From positions 1-64,000 of the forward strand of contig JAUXVF010000025.1 in the NCBI GenBank assembly GCA_030680355.1: 64,000 nucleotides of DNA, in the 5' to 3' direction. The DNA is from Caulobacter sp. (GTDB taxonomy: Bacteria > Pseudomonadota > Alphaproteobacteria > Caulobacterales > Caulobacteraceae). Below, piece by piece: positions 33,679 through 43,051 of the stretch. The notes beneath the pieces are model-generated. The model saw nothing but the letters and a program-made list of their open reading frames with translations. It did no database searches and was not told the DNA's origin. A program made the translations under genes and the position numbers. Within the stretch, counting starts at the first letter, position 1. Each line of letters begins with the position of its first letter.

Positions 33679-34634
33679 TCGGTCAGCACTCGCGGCAGTT
33701 TGAAGGTCACCGTCTCCCGGGTCGGGGCGACCTGTTCCACGGTCAGCTGATAGCGCTCGGCGAGGCGGTCGATGAGTCCCTCGACCAGCAACTCCGGGGC
33801 CGACGCGCCGGCGGTGATCCCGACGGTCTCCACGCCCGTCATCCAGGTCCAGTCCAGCCCGGCGGCGTCATCAATCAGCCTGGCCTCGCCGGCGCCGCCG
33901 CGCAGGCCGACCTCGACCAGCCGAACGGAGTTGGACGAGTTGCGCGAGCCCACCACCAGCAGCAGATCGCAGTCGTCCGCCAGGCGTTTCACCGCCTCCT
34001 GGCGATTGGTCGTGGCATAACAGATGTCGTCCTTGCGCGGCAGGGCGATCGCGGGAAACCGCCGCTGCAAGACCGCGACGATCTCGGCGGTGTCATCGAC
34101 CGACAGGGTCGTCTGGGTGACGAAGGCGACATTGGCCGGATCGATCGGGGTGAAGGCCTCCGCGTCGGCCACGGTCTCGATCAGTCGCACCGCCCCCTCG
34201 GGCAGCTGGCCCATGGTGCCGATCACCTCGGGATGGCCGGCGTGGCCAACCAGAACGATCTCTCGTCCGGATTCGAAATGCTTCTGGGCTTCGACATGCA
34301 CCTTGGAAACCAGCGGGCAGGTGGCGTCGAGGAACAGCATCTCGCGCGCCCTGGCCTCGGCGGGCACCGACTTGGGCACGCCATGGGCCGAAAACACCAC
34401 GGGCCGGTCGTCGGGGGCCTCGTCCAATTCCTCGACAAACACCGCGCCCAGCGCCCTCAGCCGCTCGACGACATGCCTGTTGTGGACGATTTCGTGTCGC
34501 ACATAGACCGGCGCGCCATATTTTTCGATCGCCCGCTCGACGATCTGAACGGCCCGGTCGACCCCCGCGCAAAAGCCGCGTGGGCTGGCCAGAAGCACCT
34601 TCAGCGGCGGCTTGATCGGGGCGGCGTCATCCAT
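33675..34634 (-). CDS. ispH: 4-hydroxy-3-methylbut-2-enyl diphosphate reductase
   Basis: The 319-residue product is the last enzyme of the MEP isoprenoid pathway, carrying a [4Fe-4S] cluster on C22 (PRGFCAGV), C106 (DATCPLV) and C205 ([10 protein letters not shown]). His residues in EIVHN and SAHGV line the active site. Length is normal. It is normally the head of an ispH-thrB-rnhA run; the Doc toxin gene ends inside its last codon region. Confidence 0.97.
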   Translation of the reverse strand: MDDAAPIKPPLKVLLASPRGFCAGVDRAVQIVERAIEKYGAPVYVRHEIVHNRHVVERLRALGAVFVEELDEAPDDRPVVFSAHGVPKSVPAEARAREMLFLDATCPLVSKVHVEAQKHFESGREIVLVGHAGHPEVIGTMGQLPEGAVRLIETVADAEAFTPIDPANVAFVTQTTLSVDDTAEIVAVLQRRFPAIALPRKDDICYATTNRQEAVKRLADDCDLLLVVGSRNSSNSVRLVEVGLRGGAGEARLIDDAAGLDWTWMTGVETVGITAGASAPELLVEGLIDRLAERYQLTVEQVAPTRETVTFKLPRVLTD

Positions 34635-34769
34635 GATCGCTAGTTAAGCGTTCATTCGCGCTCCCGCCAGCGGTGAACCCGCGTTGCGGGGCCACGCATA
34701 TGCCTTTATCAGACTGCATCAGCTTTCGGCCGGCCCGCCGCGCCGGTTTCACTGTTTACCGGACGAGAC

Positions 34770-35447
34770 ATGCGCCGCTTCCTGACTCTCGGACTACTTG
34801 CCCTGTTCGCCGCCGGCTCTCTGGCCGTCGCCGACCCCGCCCACGCCCAGAGTCGCCCCGGTCGCGATGGCGGGTCGCAGGACGACAATGACTCGGCCCG
34901 CAAGAAGAAGCGGGACGAGGAATGGAACCAGCCCACCGCGCCCCTGCCGCAGCTGCGCAACGCCGGTCCCTGCCCCTATGTGAAGATCCTTTACGACGCG
35001 GGCCGCTATGTCGAATTCCAGGATGGTCGCGAAAGCACATCGGCCGTCGCCTGGACGGGCGAAATCCAGGGCGTCTCGGCCGGCTGCCAGTACAAGGACG
35101 ACGAGCCGATCAAGCTGCAGGTCGAGATGTTGTTCGCCATGGGCCGGGGCCCGGCCGCGGTCGGCCAGTCCAAGACCTACCGCTACTGGGTCGCCGTGAC
35201 CCAGCGCAACCAGTCGATCATCGCCAAGGAATATTTCGACCTGCCGACCACGTTCGCGGCCGGCGAGGATCGCGTCTTCGTGCGGGACAAGGTGTCGAGC
35301 ATCACCATCCCGCGCGCGTCCCTGGAAACCAGCGGCGCCAATTTCGAGGTGCTGATCGGTTTCGACGTGACGCCCGAAATGGCCGCCTTCAACCGTGACG
35401 GCAAACGCTTCCGCGTCAACGCCGGCGGAGCCTCCACCAACCCATGA
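34770..35447 (+). CDS. Conserved exported protein of Caulobacterales, function unknown
   Basis: The 225-residue product has a signal peptide ([21 protein letters not shown], cleaved near AHA-QS), a charged low-complexity stretch with ARKKKRDEE, and a beta-rich domain with [28 protein letters not shown] and [12 protein letters not shown]. Similar proteins are annotated only as Tat/Sec signal domain proteins in this family. The stop overlaps the argS start (ATGA), so it is coupled to argS. Confidence 0.7.
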   Translation: MRRFLTLGLLALFAAGSLAVADPAHAQSRPGRDGGSQDDNDSARKKKRDEEWNQPTAPLPQLRNAGPCPYVKILYDAGRYVEFQDGRESTSAVAWTGEIQGVSAGCQYKDDEPIKLQVEMLFAMGRGPAAVGQSKTYRYWVAVTQRNQSIIAKEYFDLPTTFAAGEDRVFVRDKVSSITIPRASLETSGANFEVLIGFDVTPEMAAFNRDGKRFRVNAGGASTNP

Positions 35448-37285
35448 GTGATCTGAAGCGGTCCCTGGGCGAGGCGGTCGCGGCCGCCTTCGCCGCGCAG
35501 GGGCTTCCCGAAGAGCTGGGCCGGGTGACCGCATCGGATCGCCCGGATCTGGCTGATTTCCAGTGCAATGGCGCCCTGCCGGCCGCCAAGGTGGCGGGCA
35601 AGCCGCCGCGCGAGATCGCCGCCGCCGTGGTCGAGGCCCTGGCCGGTCGGCCGGAGCTGGCCTCGGTCGAGATCGCCGGCCTCGGCTTCATCAATCTGCG
35701 TGTCAGCGCCAAGGCCCTGTCCGACCGCGCCCGGGAGATCGCCGGCGACAGCCGCGCCGGCGGCGCCGAGATGCCATCGCCCCGCCGGGTGATCATTGAC
35801 TACGCCGGACCCAACGTCGCCAAGCCCATGCATGTGGGCCACCTGCGCTCCTCGATTATCGGCGAGTCGCTCAAGCGCCTGTACCGCTTCCGCGGCGACC
35901 AGGTGCTCGGCGACGCCCATTTCGGCGACTGGGGCTTTCAGATGGGCCTGCTGATCGTCGCCGCCTGCGACGAGGACCCGTTCGTCCGCACGCTCATGGA
36001 ACGGCTGGGCGACACCCCGCGCGACTTCAACGCCGCCGAGGAGCGGCAGGTGATGGACGCCCTCGGCGACCATGTCGACCTGACCATGCTCGATCGGCTC
36101 TATCCGCAGGCCGCCGGCCTGGCCAAGACCGACGTCGAGTTCCGTGACCGCGCCCGCCGCGCCACGGCCGAACTGCAGGCCGGCCGACCGGGCTATCGCC
36201 TGCTGTGGCGGCAGTTCGTCAAGGTCAGCCGGGTGGCGCTCGAGCGCGAATTCCACGCCCTGGGCGTCGATTTCGACCTCTGGAAGGGCGAGAGCGACGT
36301 CGATCCGCTGATCGCTCCCATGGTCGCCGAGCTGGAGGCCAAGGGGCTTCTGGTCGAGGACCAGGGCGCCCGCGTGATCCACCTCGCCCGCCCCGGCGAA
36401 ACCAAGAAGAAGAAGGCCGAAGACGGAACCGTCTATGAGGCGCCCAGCCCCGATCCGCTGATCGTGATCTCGTCCGAGGGCTCGGCCATGTACGGCACCA
36501 CCGATCTGGCCACCGTGCTGGACCGGCGCAAATCCTTCGATCCGGACCTGATCCTCTACTGTGTCGACCAGCGGCAGGCGGGCCATTTCGAGCAGGTGTT
36601 CCGCGCCAGCTATCTGGCCGGTTACGCCGAACCCGGGGCGCTGGAGCACATCGGCTTTGGCACCATGAACGGCCCCGACGGCAAACCGTTCAAGACCCGC
36701 GAGGGCGGGGTGCTCAAGCTGCATGACCTGATCGAGATGACCCGCGCCAAGGCCCGCGAGCGTCTGAACGAAGCGGGTCTGGGCAGCGAGCTGACGCCCG
36801 AGGAATTCGAGGCCACCGCGCACAAGGTGGCGGTGGCGGCCCTGAAGTTCGCCGATCTCTCCAACTATCGCGGCACCAGCTACATCTTCGACCTCGACCG
36901 CTTTTCCAGCTTCGAGGGCAAGACCGGTCCCTACCTTCTGTACCAGGCGGTGCGCATCAAGTCGGTGCTCCGCCGGGCCGAGGCTGAACGCCTCGAGCCG
37001 GGGCGCATCAGCATCGTCGAGCCGGCCGAGCGCGAGCTGGCCCTGCTGCTGGACGCCTTCGAGGCGGCGCTGGCCGAAGCCTACGACAAGAAGGCGCCCA
37101 ACTTCATCGCCGAACACGCGTTCAAGCTGGCCCAGTCGTTCTCGCGCTTCTACGCGGCCTGCCCGATCCTGCAGGCCGGCGACGCGGCGGTGTCCGCCTC
37201 GCGCCTGGCCCTCGCCGGAACCACGCTCAAACAGCTGGAACTGGCGCTGGACCTGCTGGGCATCGAGACGCCGGAGCGGATGTAG
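35444..37285 (+). CDS. argS: Arginyl-tRNA synthetase
   Basis: The 613-residue class I synthetase charges tRNA-Arg. The HIGH-like motif is H130-V-G-H133 in [13 protein letters not shown], the N-terminal Add1 domain covers about residues 1-90, and the C-terminal DALR anticodon-binding domain begins near [19 protein letters not shown]. The KMSK motif is the degenerate [11 protein letters not shown], common in ArgRS. The start overlaps the upstream stop codon by four bases. Confidence 0.97.
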   Translation: MSDLKRSLGEAVAAAFAAQGLPEELGRVTASDRPDLADFQCNGALPAAKVAGKPPREIAAAVVEALAGRPELASVEIAGLGFINLRVSAKALSDRAREIAGDSRAGGAEMPSPRRVIIDYAGPNVAKPMHVGHLRSSIIGESLKRLYRFRGDQVLGDAHFGDWGFQMGLLIVAACDEDPFVRTLMERLGDTPRDFNAAEERQVMDALGDHVDLTMLDRLYPQAAGLAKTDVEFRDRARRATAELQAGRPGYRLLWRQFVKVSRVALEREFHALGVDFDLWKGESDVDPLIAPMVAELEAKGLLVEDQGARVIHLARPGETKKKKAEDGTVYEAPSPDPLIVISSEGSAMYGTTDLATVLDRRKSFDPDLILYCVDQRQAGHFEQVFRASYLAGYAEPGALEHIGFGTMNGPDGKPFKTREGGVLKLHDLIEMTRAKARERLNEAGLGSELTPEEFEATAHKVAVAALKFADLSNYRGTSYIFDLDRFSSFEGKTGPYLLYQAVRIKSVLRRAEAERLEPGRISIVEPAERELALLLDAFEAALAEAYDKKAPNFIAEHAFKLAQSFSRFYAACPILQAGDAAVSASRLALAGTTLKQLELALDLLGIETPERM

Positions 37286-37672
37286 CTACATCGCCGCCAG
37301 CATTGCGCCCATCTTCTGGTGCACCAGGTTGATGGCCTTGAGCGGCCGGATCATGACCTTGAAATGGGTGATCTTGCCGGCGTCGTTCCAGTGGATCATG
37401 TCGACGCCGTTGACGGTGATGCCGTCAATGGTCGTGGTGAACTCCAGCACCGCGGACCGTTCGGAAAACCAGTCGTTCAGATAGCGGAAATCGGGCGTGT
37501 TCAGCACCGCCGCCGCGCCCAGCAGATATTTGGTGGTGATTGACCGCCCGACCTGCGGCGTGTGGACCACCGGCGACTCGAAAACCACGTCTTCGGCGAG
37601 CAGATCATGCAGCAGGGCCGGGTCGAGTTTGTCGAGGTAGGCGTGCCACGCCTGGATCGGTTTGGGGGTCAT
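37286..37672 (-). CDS. NTF2-like/SnoaL-type protein
   Basis: The 128-residue product has the NTF2-fold signature: WHAYLDKLDPALLHDLLAEDVVFESPVV then strands with LEFTTTIDGITVNGVDMIHW and ITHFKVMIRPLKAI. Such proteins are ligand-binding or small enzymes (ketosteroid isomerase type); no catalytic pair can be assigned. Its stop abuts argS (convergent). Confidence 0.8.
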   Translation of the reverse strand: MTPKPIQAWHAYLDKLDPALLHDLLAEDVVFESPVVHTPQVGRSITTKYLLGAAAVLNTPDFRYLNDWFSERSAVLEFTTTIDGITVNGVDMIHWNDAGKITHFKVMIRPLKAINLVHQKMGAMLAAM

Positions 37673-37793
37673 GACTTGCTCCGGATGCGGGTGGCCCTTC
37701 TACCACAGGCGGACCCAAAGCCGTGAAAATCGGGTTGCCTCGTCAGCGATTTTTCGCTTTCTAGCGCCCGTTCAAAACCTGCTGAAAGTCCCT

Positions 37794-38174
37794 ATGAGTC
37801 TCCTGAAACAGACGACGTTCGCCGAGCGCCAACAGGCCGCGGCCGACGCCAAGAAGGCCATGCTGGCCAAGTTCAAACCCAAGCCCGCCATCGCCGATCC
37901 CAACTTCGTTCCCCGCGAGGAGCGTCTCGCCGCCGAACGCGAAGCCGCTCGCGCCGCTCGGGAACTGGCCAAGGAAGAAGCCCGCAAGGTCGCCGAGGCC
38001 AAGGCGGAAGCCCGCCGTCTGGCCGACGAGGAGGCCGCCGAGGCGCGCCGCCTGGCGCTGCTCAATGACGAAGGCGCCCAGCTGGCTCTCAAGCGTGAAG
38101 AGCGCAAGGAACGCAAGGCCGAGGCCAAGGCGGCCGCCCGCGCCAAGCGTGAAGCCAAACGCATGGGGCGCTAA
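37794..38174 (+). CDS. DUF6481-type highly charged coiled-coil protein
   Basis: The 126-residue product from ATG at 37794 begins MSLLKQTTFAERQQAAADAK and is almost entirely a charged helix rich in Ala, Glu, Arg and Lys. Matches DUF6481 of alphaproteobacteria. Function unknown; no membrane segment. An earlier in-frame start at 37662 would read through the upstream untranslated region. Confidence 0.75.
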   Translation: MSLLKQTTFAERQQAAADAKKAMLAKFKPKPAIADPNFVPREERLAAEREAARAARELAKEEARKVAEAKAEARRLADEEAAEARRLALLNDEGAQLALKREERKERKAEAKAAARAKREAKRMGR

Positions 38175-38239
38175 CAGCGCGGTTAATCAGAGCTTCAGAG
38201 TTCGGCTCCACGTTGGGTTGACCTCATGGAGCCCCGCCA

Positions 38240-39970
38240 GTGAACCTGCCGCGTACCCGGCGACCCTGGAAAGATGTGATCGCCCTGCGCCAGGCGAGTA
38301 CGAAGGCGACCGTGGTCATGACCGTGGTCGCCGCCCTCGCCGGCTGGGTCTGGCTCGATCTGGCCTACGCGGGTCTGTGGTTCGTGTCCGTTATGGCCGG
38401 TCTGGCCGTCAATCGGGCCGTCTGCGCCTGGATGCTGCGGCGTCCTGAAGCCGGTCCCCGGATGGAATGGACGCTGGCGGCGGTCACCTTCGTCTACACC
38501 TGCATCTATTGCGTGCTGCCCTATGGCCTGGTGGTCGTCGCGCCCGCCGAATCCGCCACCCTGGCCGGTATCGCCATGATCGGCGCCATCGCCCTTCCCT
38601 GCACCAGCGAGCTGGTGATCAGCCGTCGCGTCGGCTCCGGCCCGCTGTCCGCCCTCCTTGTGATGTCGCTCCTGATCATCTGGCAGATGACGACGGGAGA
38701 GCCCCTGCTCAATCAGCTGTTCGCGCTTCTGGGTATCGCCGGCTTCTTCGCCTGTATCGTTCAGTTCGCCATGCATCGCATGCATGACGACGCGCGCTAT
38801 CTGGACGCCGTGGTCGAGGCCCAGGCGGCCAACGCCGCCAAGAGCCTGTTTCTGGCCACCATGAGTCATGAGATCCGCACCCCGCTCAACGGTGTTCTGG
38901 GCATGGCCCAGGCGATGGCCGCCGATGAGTTGAGCGGACCCCAGCGGGAACGGCTGTCCATCCTGCGTGACGCCGGGGGCGCCCTGACCGAGATTCTCAA
39001 CGACGTGCTCGACCTGTCGAAGATCGAAGCCGGCAAGATGGAGCTGGAGAGCCTCGATTTTGACCTGGTCTCGATCGTCAGATCGACGACCGCCTCCTTC
39101 GGCGCCCTGGCCGGGGACAAGGGTCTGACCCTGGCCGAGGACATCGGGGACGGGGCGCTCGGGCTCTATCGCGGCGATCCGGCCCGGGTGCGGCAGGTTG
39201 TAGCCAACCTCATTTCCAACGCCGTCAAGTTCACCGCCAGCGGCGGCATCACCGTCACGGTTCGGCGGGAGGGCGGCGAGCTCGCTATCGCGGTGACCGA
39301 TACGGGGCCGGGCGTGCCGGCCGACCAGATCGAAAGCCTGTTCCGCAAGTTCGCCCAGCTGGACAGCTCAACCACCCGCCGGCACGGGGGCACGGGACTG
39401 GGTCTGGCGATCTGCCGCGAACTCTGCGCCCTGATGGGCGGCGATATCAGCCTCGCCAGCGTTCCGGGCGAGGGCTCGACCTTCACGGTTCGCCTGCCGC
39501 TGGAGTGGGTCGGCGACGCGCCGGCGGTCTCCGCGATCGACGCCCCGTCCGAGCCCGCCGCCATGCCGGCGCTGCGGGTGCTGGCGGCGGAGGATAACCG
39601 GATCAACCAGATCGTCCTGCAGACCCTGCTGGCCCAGGTCGGCGTCAGCCCGGTCATGGTCGGCGACGGCGCCCAGGCGGTCGAGGCCTTTGCCCAGCAG
39701 TCCTGGGACCTGATCCTGATGGACGTGCACATGCCGGTGCTCGACGGGATCGGCGCCGTGCGCGCCATCCGTGAACACGAGGCGGCCCAGGGCCGTCCCC
39801 GCACCCCGGTCATCGCCCTGACCGCCAACGCCATGGCTCATCAGGTGGCCGATCTCCTGGCCGCCGGCATGGACCACCACGTCGCCAAACCGATCGACGC
39901 GGGGGTGCTCTTCGCGATCATGGAGCGGGCGCTGGGCGAAGCGGAACAGCGCGCGGCCGCGGCCGCCTAG
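38240..39970 (+). CDS. Hybrid sensor histidine kinase/response regulator, membrane-bound
   Basis: The 576-residue product has about five membrane segments (residues 25-180), a HisKA domain with H210 (ATMSHEIRTPLNG), a HATPase domain (N at NLISNAVKF, G boxes DTGPGVP and GGTGLGLAI) and a C-terminal receiver with phospho-acceptor D495 (LILMDVHMP) and K in VAKPID. No periplasmic sensor domain. Starts with GTG (GGAG nine bases upstream). It needs a separate Hpt protein, not encoded here. Confidence 0.92.
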   Translation: MNLPRTRRPWKDVIALRQASTKATVVMTVVAALAGWVWLDLAYAGLWFVSVMAGLAVNRAVCAWMLRRPEAGPRMEWTLAAVTFVYTCIYCVLPYGLVVVAPAESATLAGIAMIGAIALPCTSELVISRRVGSGPLSALLVMSLLIIWQMTTGEPLLNQLFALLGIAGFFACIVQFAMHRMHDDARYLDAVVEAQAANAAKSLFLATMSHEIRTPLNGVLGMAQAMAADELSGPQRERLSILRDAGGALTEILNDVLDLSKIEAGKMELESLDFDLVSIVRSTTASFGALAGDKGLTLAEDIGDGALGLYRGDPARVRQVVANLISNAVKFTASGGITVTVRREGGELAIAVTDTGPGVPADQIESLFRKFAQLDSSTTRRHGGTGLGLAICRELCALMGGDISLASVPGEGSTFTVRLPLEWVGDAPAVSAIDAPSEPAAMPALRVLAAEDNRINQIVLQTLLAQVGVSPVMVGDGAQAVEAFAQQSWDLILMDVHMPVLDGIGAVRAIREHEAAQGRPRTPVIALTANAMAHQVADLLAAGMDHHVAKPIDAGVLFAIMERALGEAEQRAAAAA

Positions 39971-39997
39971 GGCCTTTCCCACCACCACATATCAATC

Positions 39998-40028
39998 GAC
40001 GCGCCCCCGCCTGGCGCGGGGGCGCGTC
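39998..40028. terminator. Strong hairpin between convergent genes
   Basis: A perfect 13-bp GC-rich stem (39998-40010 with 40016-40028, loop CTGGC) lies between the hybrid kinase and the helicase stop. It has no T-run on either side, so it may act as a bidirectional 3'-end structure. Confidence 0.5.
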
Positions 40029-40041
40029 GCGTCCCCGGCTG

Positions 40042-42171
40042 TCAGGGGCGCCAGTCGTTACCCTTGCTCTTGGGCTTGAAGGGCTTCTTGGGACCCTTGG
40101 GGCCTTTGAAGTCGCCGCCGGGCTTGAAGGCGCCGCGCGAGGCGGCGGCCTCGGGCTTCTTGAAGTCACCGCCCGGCTTCTTGAAGTCGTTGCGGGGGCC
40201 GCCCTTGAAGTCGCGGGGCTTCTTGTAGGGCGCGCGATCGGCGGCCGGGGCCGCGGGCTCATAGGGCACCGACTCGCGCGGGCCCTTGCTGTCGCTGGCG
40301 CGGGGCCGTTTGTAGGGCGCCCGTTCGGGGGGCGCGGCGTCGGGGCGATAGGGCGCGGAGTCCGCGGCTGGCTTGAAGTCGCGGCGCGGCTTGATCTCGG
40401 CCGGCGCGGCGCGATCCTTCCACTCAGGCTTCTCGGCCCGGGCCGGACGCTCGGTCCGTTCGGGGCGTTCCGTCCGCTCGGGACGGTCGCCGCGGGGGGC
40501 GAAGTCGCGTTTCTTGGGACCGAAGTCCTTGGAGGTCGGCGGCGTCGAGGTGGTGACCTTGATGTCGTCGGCGGCGGTGGCCTTCACCGCCTCGGCGAAC
40601 CTGACGGCCATCTCCTCGGAGATCTGGAACTTGGTTTCGTTGTCGAAGATGCGGATCTGGCCGATGTCCTTCTTGGTGACATGGCCCAGACGGCAGATCA
40701 GCGGCAGGATCCATTTGGGGTCGGCGTTCTTGCTGCGACCCACCGACAGGCGGAACCAGGCGGCGTCGGTGAAGCCGGTATGGTCGCGCGCGCCACGCTC
40801 CTCGCTGGGGTCGAAGTCACGGCCGGGCCGCTCCGAACGCTCGGGACGCGCCCCGCGATCGCCGCCGTCGAACAGGTCTTCCGGCTCGGGCAGGCGGGCC
40901 CGGTACATGCGGATCAGGGCCGCGGCGATGACTTCGCCGGTGTGCTCCTCCATCAGGGCGCGGGCCAGGACGAGGTCCTGTTCGGTGGGGGCCTCGGTCA
41001 GGGTCGGATCGTTGACCATCCGCTGCTGGTCGCCGGCGCGGATTTCATCGGCGCTGGGCGGGCCGCTCCAGATGGCGTCGAGCCCGGCGCTGTTGATCAG
41101 CATCTCGGCCTTGCGGCGGCGGGTGTAGGGCACCAGCAGCACCGAGACGCCCTTTTTGCCGGCGCGGCCGGTGCGGCCCGAACGGTGCAGCAGGGCGGCC
41201 TTGTTGACCGGCAGATCGGCGTGGATGACCAGACCCAGGTCGGGCAGGTCGAGGCCGCGGGCGGCGACGTCGGTGGCGACACAAACCCTCGCGCGTCTGT
41301 CACGCAAGGACTGCAGGGCGTCGTTGCGCTCCCGCTGGCCCATCTCGCCCGACAGGCCGACGACGTCGAAGCCGCGTTCGCGCAGGCTGGAGTGCAGGTG
41401 GCGGACGGCGTCGCGGGTGGCGCAGAAGACCAGGGCCCCGCCGGCGTCGAAGTGGCGCAGGACGTTGACCACCGCATGCTCGATCTCGTTGGGCGCGATG
41501 CGGATGGCCCGGTATTCGATGTCGCCGTGCGGCGTGTTGCGGTTGGTGGTGTCGATCCGCACCGCGTCCCGCTGGAAGGTGCGGGCCAGGGTGGCGATGT
41601 CCTTGGCGATGGTGGCCGAGAACAGCAGGGTGCGGCGCTCCGCCGGCGTCGCCTCGAGAATGAACTCCAGGTCCTCGCGGAAGCCCAGGTCGAGCATCTC
41701 GTCGGCCTCGTCGAGGATGGCGACCTTCAGCGAGGCGAGGTCGAGATGGCCGCGCTCGAGGTGGTCGCGCAGACGGCCGGGGGTGCCGACGACGATGTGG
41801 CAGCCGCGGTTCAGGGTGCGCTGCTCGCTGCGGGCGTCCATGCCGCCGACGCAGGAGACCACCTGGGCGCCGGTGCCGGCATAGAGCCAGGTCAGCTCGC
41901 GGCTGACCTGCAGGGCCAGTTCGCGGGTCGGGGCGATGATCAGGGCCAGCGGCGGACCGGCCTGGCCGAAGCGTTCGGCCTCGCCCAGCAGGGTCGGGGC
42001 CATGGCCAGGCCGAAGGCCACCGTCTTGCCCGAGCCGGTCTGGGCCGAGACCAGCAGGTCGCGGCCTTCGGCCTCGGCTTCCAGCACGGCCAGCTGAACG
42101 GGCGTGGGTTCGTCATAGCCCTGGGCGACAAGGGCGCGATCAATCGCGGGATTCACGAGGGGGAAGGTCAT
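40042..42171 (-). CDS. DEAD-box ATP-dependent RNA helicase with DbpA-type RNA-binding domain
   Basis: The 709-residue product has the helicase core (Q motif EPTPVQ, walker A AQTGSGKT at 43-50, DEAD at 154-157, SAT, HRSGRTGRAGKKG), a DbpA-like RNA-binding domain (around FRLSVGRSKNADPKWILPLICRLG, cited for position) and a long Lys/Arg/Pro/Gly-rich tail with repeated PYKxPR and GDFKxP units. DeaD/CsdA-like; roles in ribosome assembly, RNA decay and cold adaptation. ATG at 42171 with GGA upstream; the frame stays open 300 bases upstream but has no domain there. Confidence 0.9.
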   Translation of the reverse strand: MTFPLVNPAIDRALVAQGYDEPTPVQLAVLEAEAEGRDLLVSAQTGSGKTVAFGLAMAPTLLGEAERFGQAGPPLALIIAPTRELALQVSRELTWLYAGTGAQVVSCVGGMDARSEQRTLNRGCHIVVGTPGRLRDHLERGHLDLASLKVAILDEADEMLDLGFREDLEFILEATPAERRTLLFSATIAKDIATLARTFQRDAVRIDTTNRNTPHGDIEYRAIRIAPNEIEHAVVNVLRHFDAGGALVFCATRDAVRHLHSSLRERGFDVVGLSGEMGQRERNDALQSLRDRRARVCVATDVAARGLDLPDLGLVIHADLPVNKAALLHRSGRTGRAGKKGVSVLLVPYTRRRKAEMLINSAGLDAIWSGPPSADEIRAGDQQRMVNDPTLTEAPTEQDLVLARALMEEHTGEVIAAALIRMYRARLPEPEDLFDGGDRGARPERSERPGRDFDPSEERGARDHTGFTDAAWFRLSVGRSKNADPKWILPLICRLGHVTKKDIGQIRIFDNETKFQISEEMAVRFAEAVKATAADDIKVTTSTPPTSKDFGPKKRDFAPRGDRPERTERPERTERPARAEKPEWKDRAAPAEIKPRRDFKPAADSAPYRPDAAPPERAPYKRPRASDSKGPRESVPYEPAAPAADRAPYKKPRDFKGGPRNDFKKPGGDFKKPEAAASRGAFKPGGDFKGPKGPKKPFKPKSKGNDWRP

Positions 42172-42589
42172 TTGTAGTCCTGACGGGGCGAAAACGCATT
42201 GGGCGCCCGGTCGGCTCGCGTTGGCGAGGGCGTGTATCAGCGTTTCGGAAGATGTGAGGCGCGGCTCATACAGCCAAACCTGTGGAAAAGCCACCCCGAT
42301 GACCGCGCGCCGACGTCCCGCCTGTCCCAAGCGGGCCGGCGCGTTTTTCGCCGGGGCGCCGGACGCGGGGACAAGGGCCGGCCGCCGCCCGGCCGCCGGC
42401 GTCGCCCGGCGGGGCGGGGCGCGCAGGCGATTCCTTGTGGGGCAGGGGTTATGGCGCGCGGCGAGCGGGGTCATCCGCCGAGTCTAACCCCGCGCGGGGC
42501 GGCGGGGATCAGACCGCGCGACGGCGGGCCGGAGATGTCCCGGGAGGGGTCGAAATGTCGCGGTTTGTCTCGGGAGTATGGGTATCGGG
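42172..42589. other. Leader region of the helicase gene, no gene seen
   Basis: This 418-bp stretch has no supportable coding frame. It is probably the 5' untranslated region and promoter of the helicase (minus strand). Long leaders are common for cold-responsive helicases. Only weak GC hairpins are seen. Confidence 0.4.
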
Positions 42590-43010
42590 AGTCTCGCCCT
42601 TCCCCCTGCCGGGCAAGGCAATCGCCAATGGACGACATCGCCCCCGAAAAGCCCTCCTCCTCGATGGAGGAGGGTGGTGTGGCCACTGAGTCCGGGCGAG
42701 GGGGCCCGCAAGGCGCCGGCGCCCAACCGCTCTCTTCCCGCGCCACCGTAGTCACACCTCCATCCCCAACCCTTCCCCCATCGAGGGGGAAGGGGGCGCA
42801 CCGCGCCTGTCACGAGCTAGATGCGATCGCACGGCTTCCAGGGGGAGGGGGCTTCGATCTCATGCAGGCCAGCCTGCCGGACGAGCCGGGTTGGTCAAGG
42901 ACGGGCCTGCGGCCCGCCGCCGTGCGGCCGCGCGAAGCGCGGTCCTTGAGCAACCCGGATCGCCCGGCGATCGTCTCGGCAAGAGATGAAGGGGGTGGCG
43001 GGGGCGACAC
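42590..43010. repeat. Cluster of palindromic intergenic repeats
   Basis: Clear hairpins are CCCTCCTCC/GGAGGAGGG with loop TCGAT (about 42653-42675) and CTTCCCC/GGGGAAG with loop CATCGAG (about 42773-42795), followed by a further GC-rich palindrome near 42907-42945. Pieces resemble the REP-like repeats scattered in caulobacterial genomes. No gene is visible. The cluster lies between the helicase leader and the retron. Confidence 0.65.
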
Positions 43011-43022
43011 AAAATGAGTGTG

Positions 43023-43051
43023 TGTCCCCGAACCTGCCTGTCCCCGAACCT
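43023..43051. repeat. 13-bp direct repeat at the retron edge
   Basis: TGTCCCCGAACCT occurs at 43023-43035 and again at 43039-43051, three bases apart; the second copy runs into the stop codon of the retron reverse transcriptase. It may mark the border of the acquired segment. Confidence 0.6.

Noticed and set aside
42199-43017. Plus-strand frame across the helicase leader and repeat cluster
   Set aside because: No ribosome-binding site, no domain and the region is made of palindromic repeats, so it is not a gene.
43023-43051. CRISPR repeat
   Set aside because: Only two copies of a 13-mer, three bases apart, with no spacers of suitable length and no cas genes.
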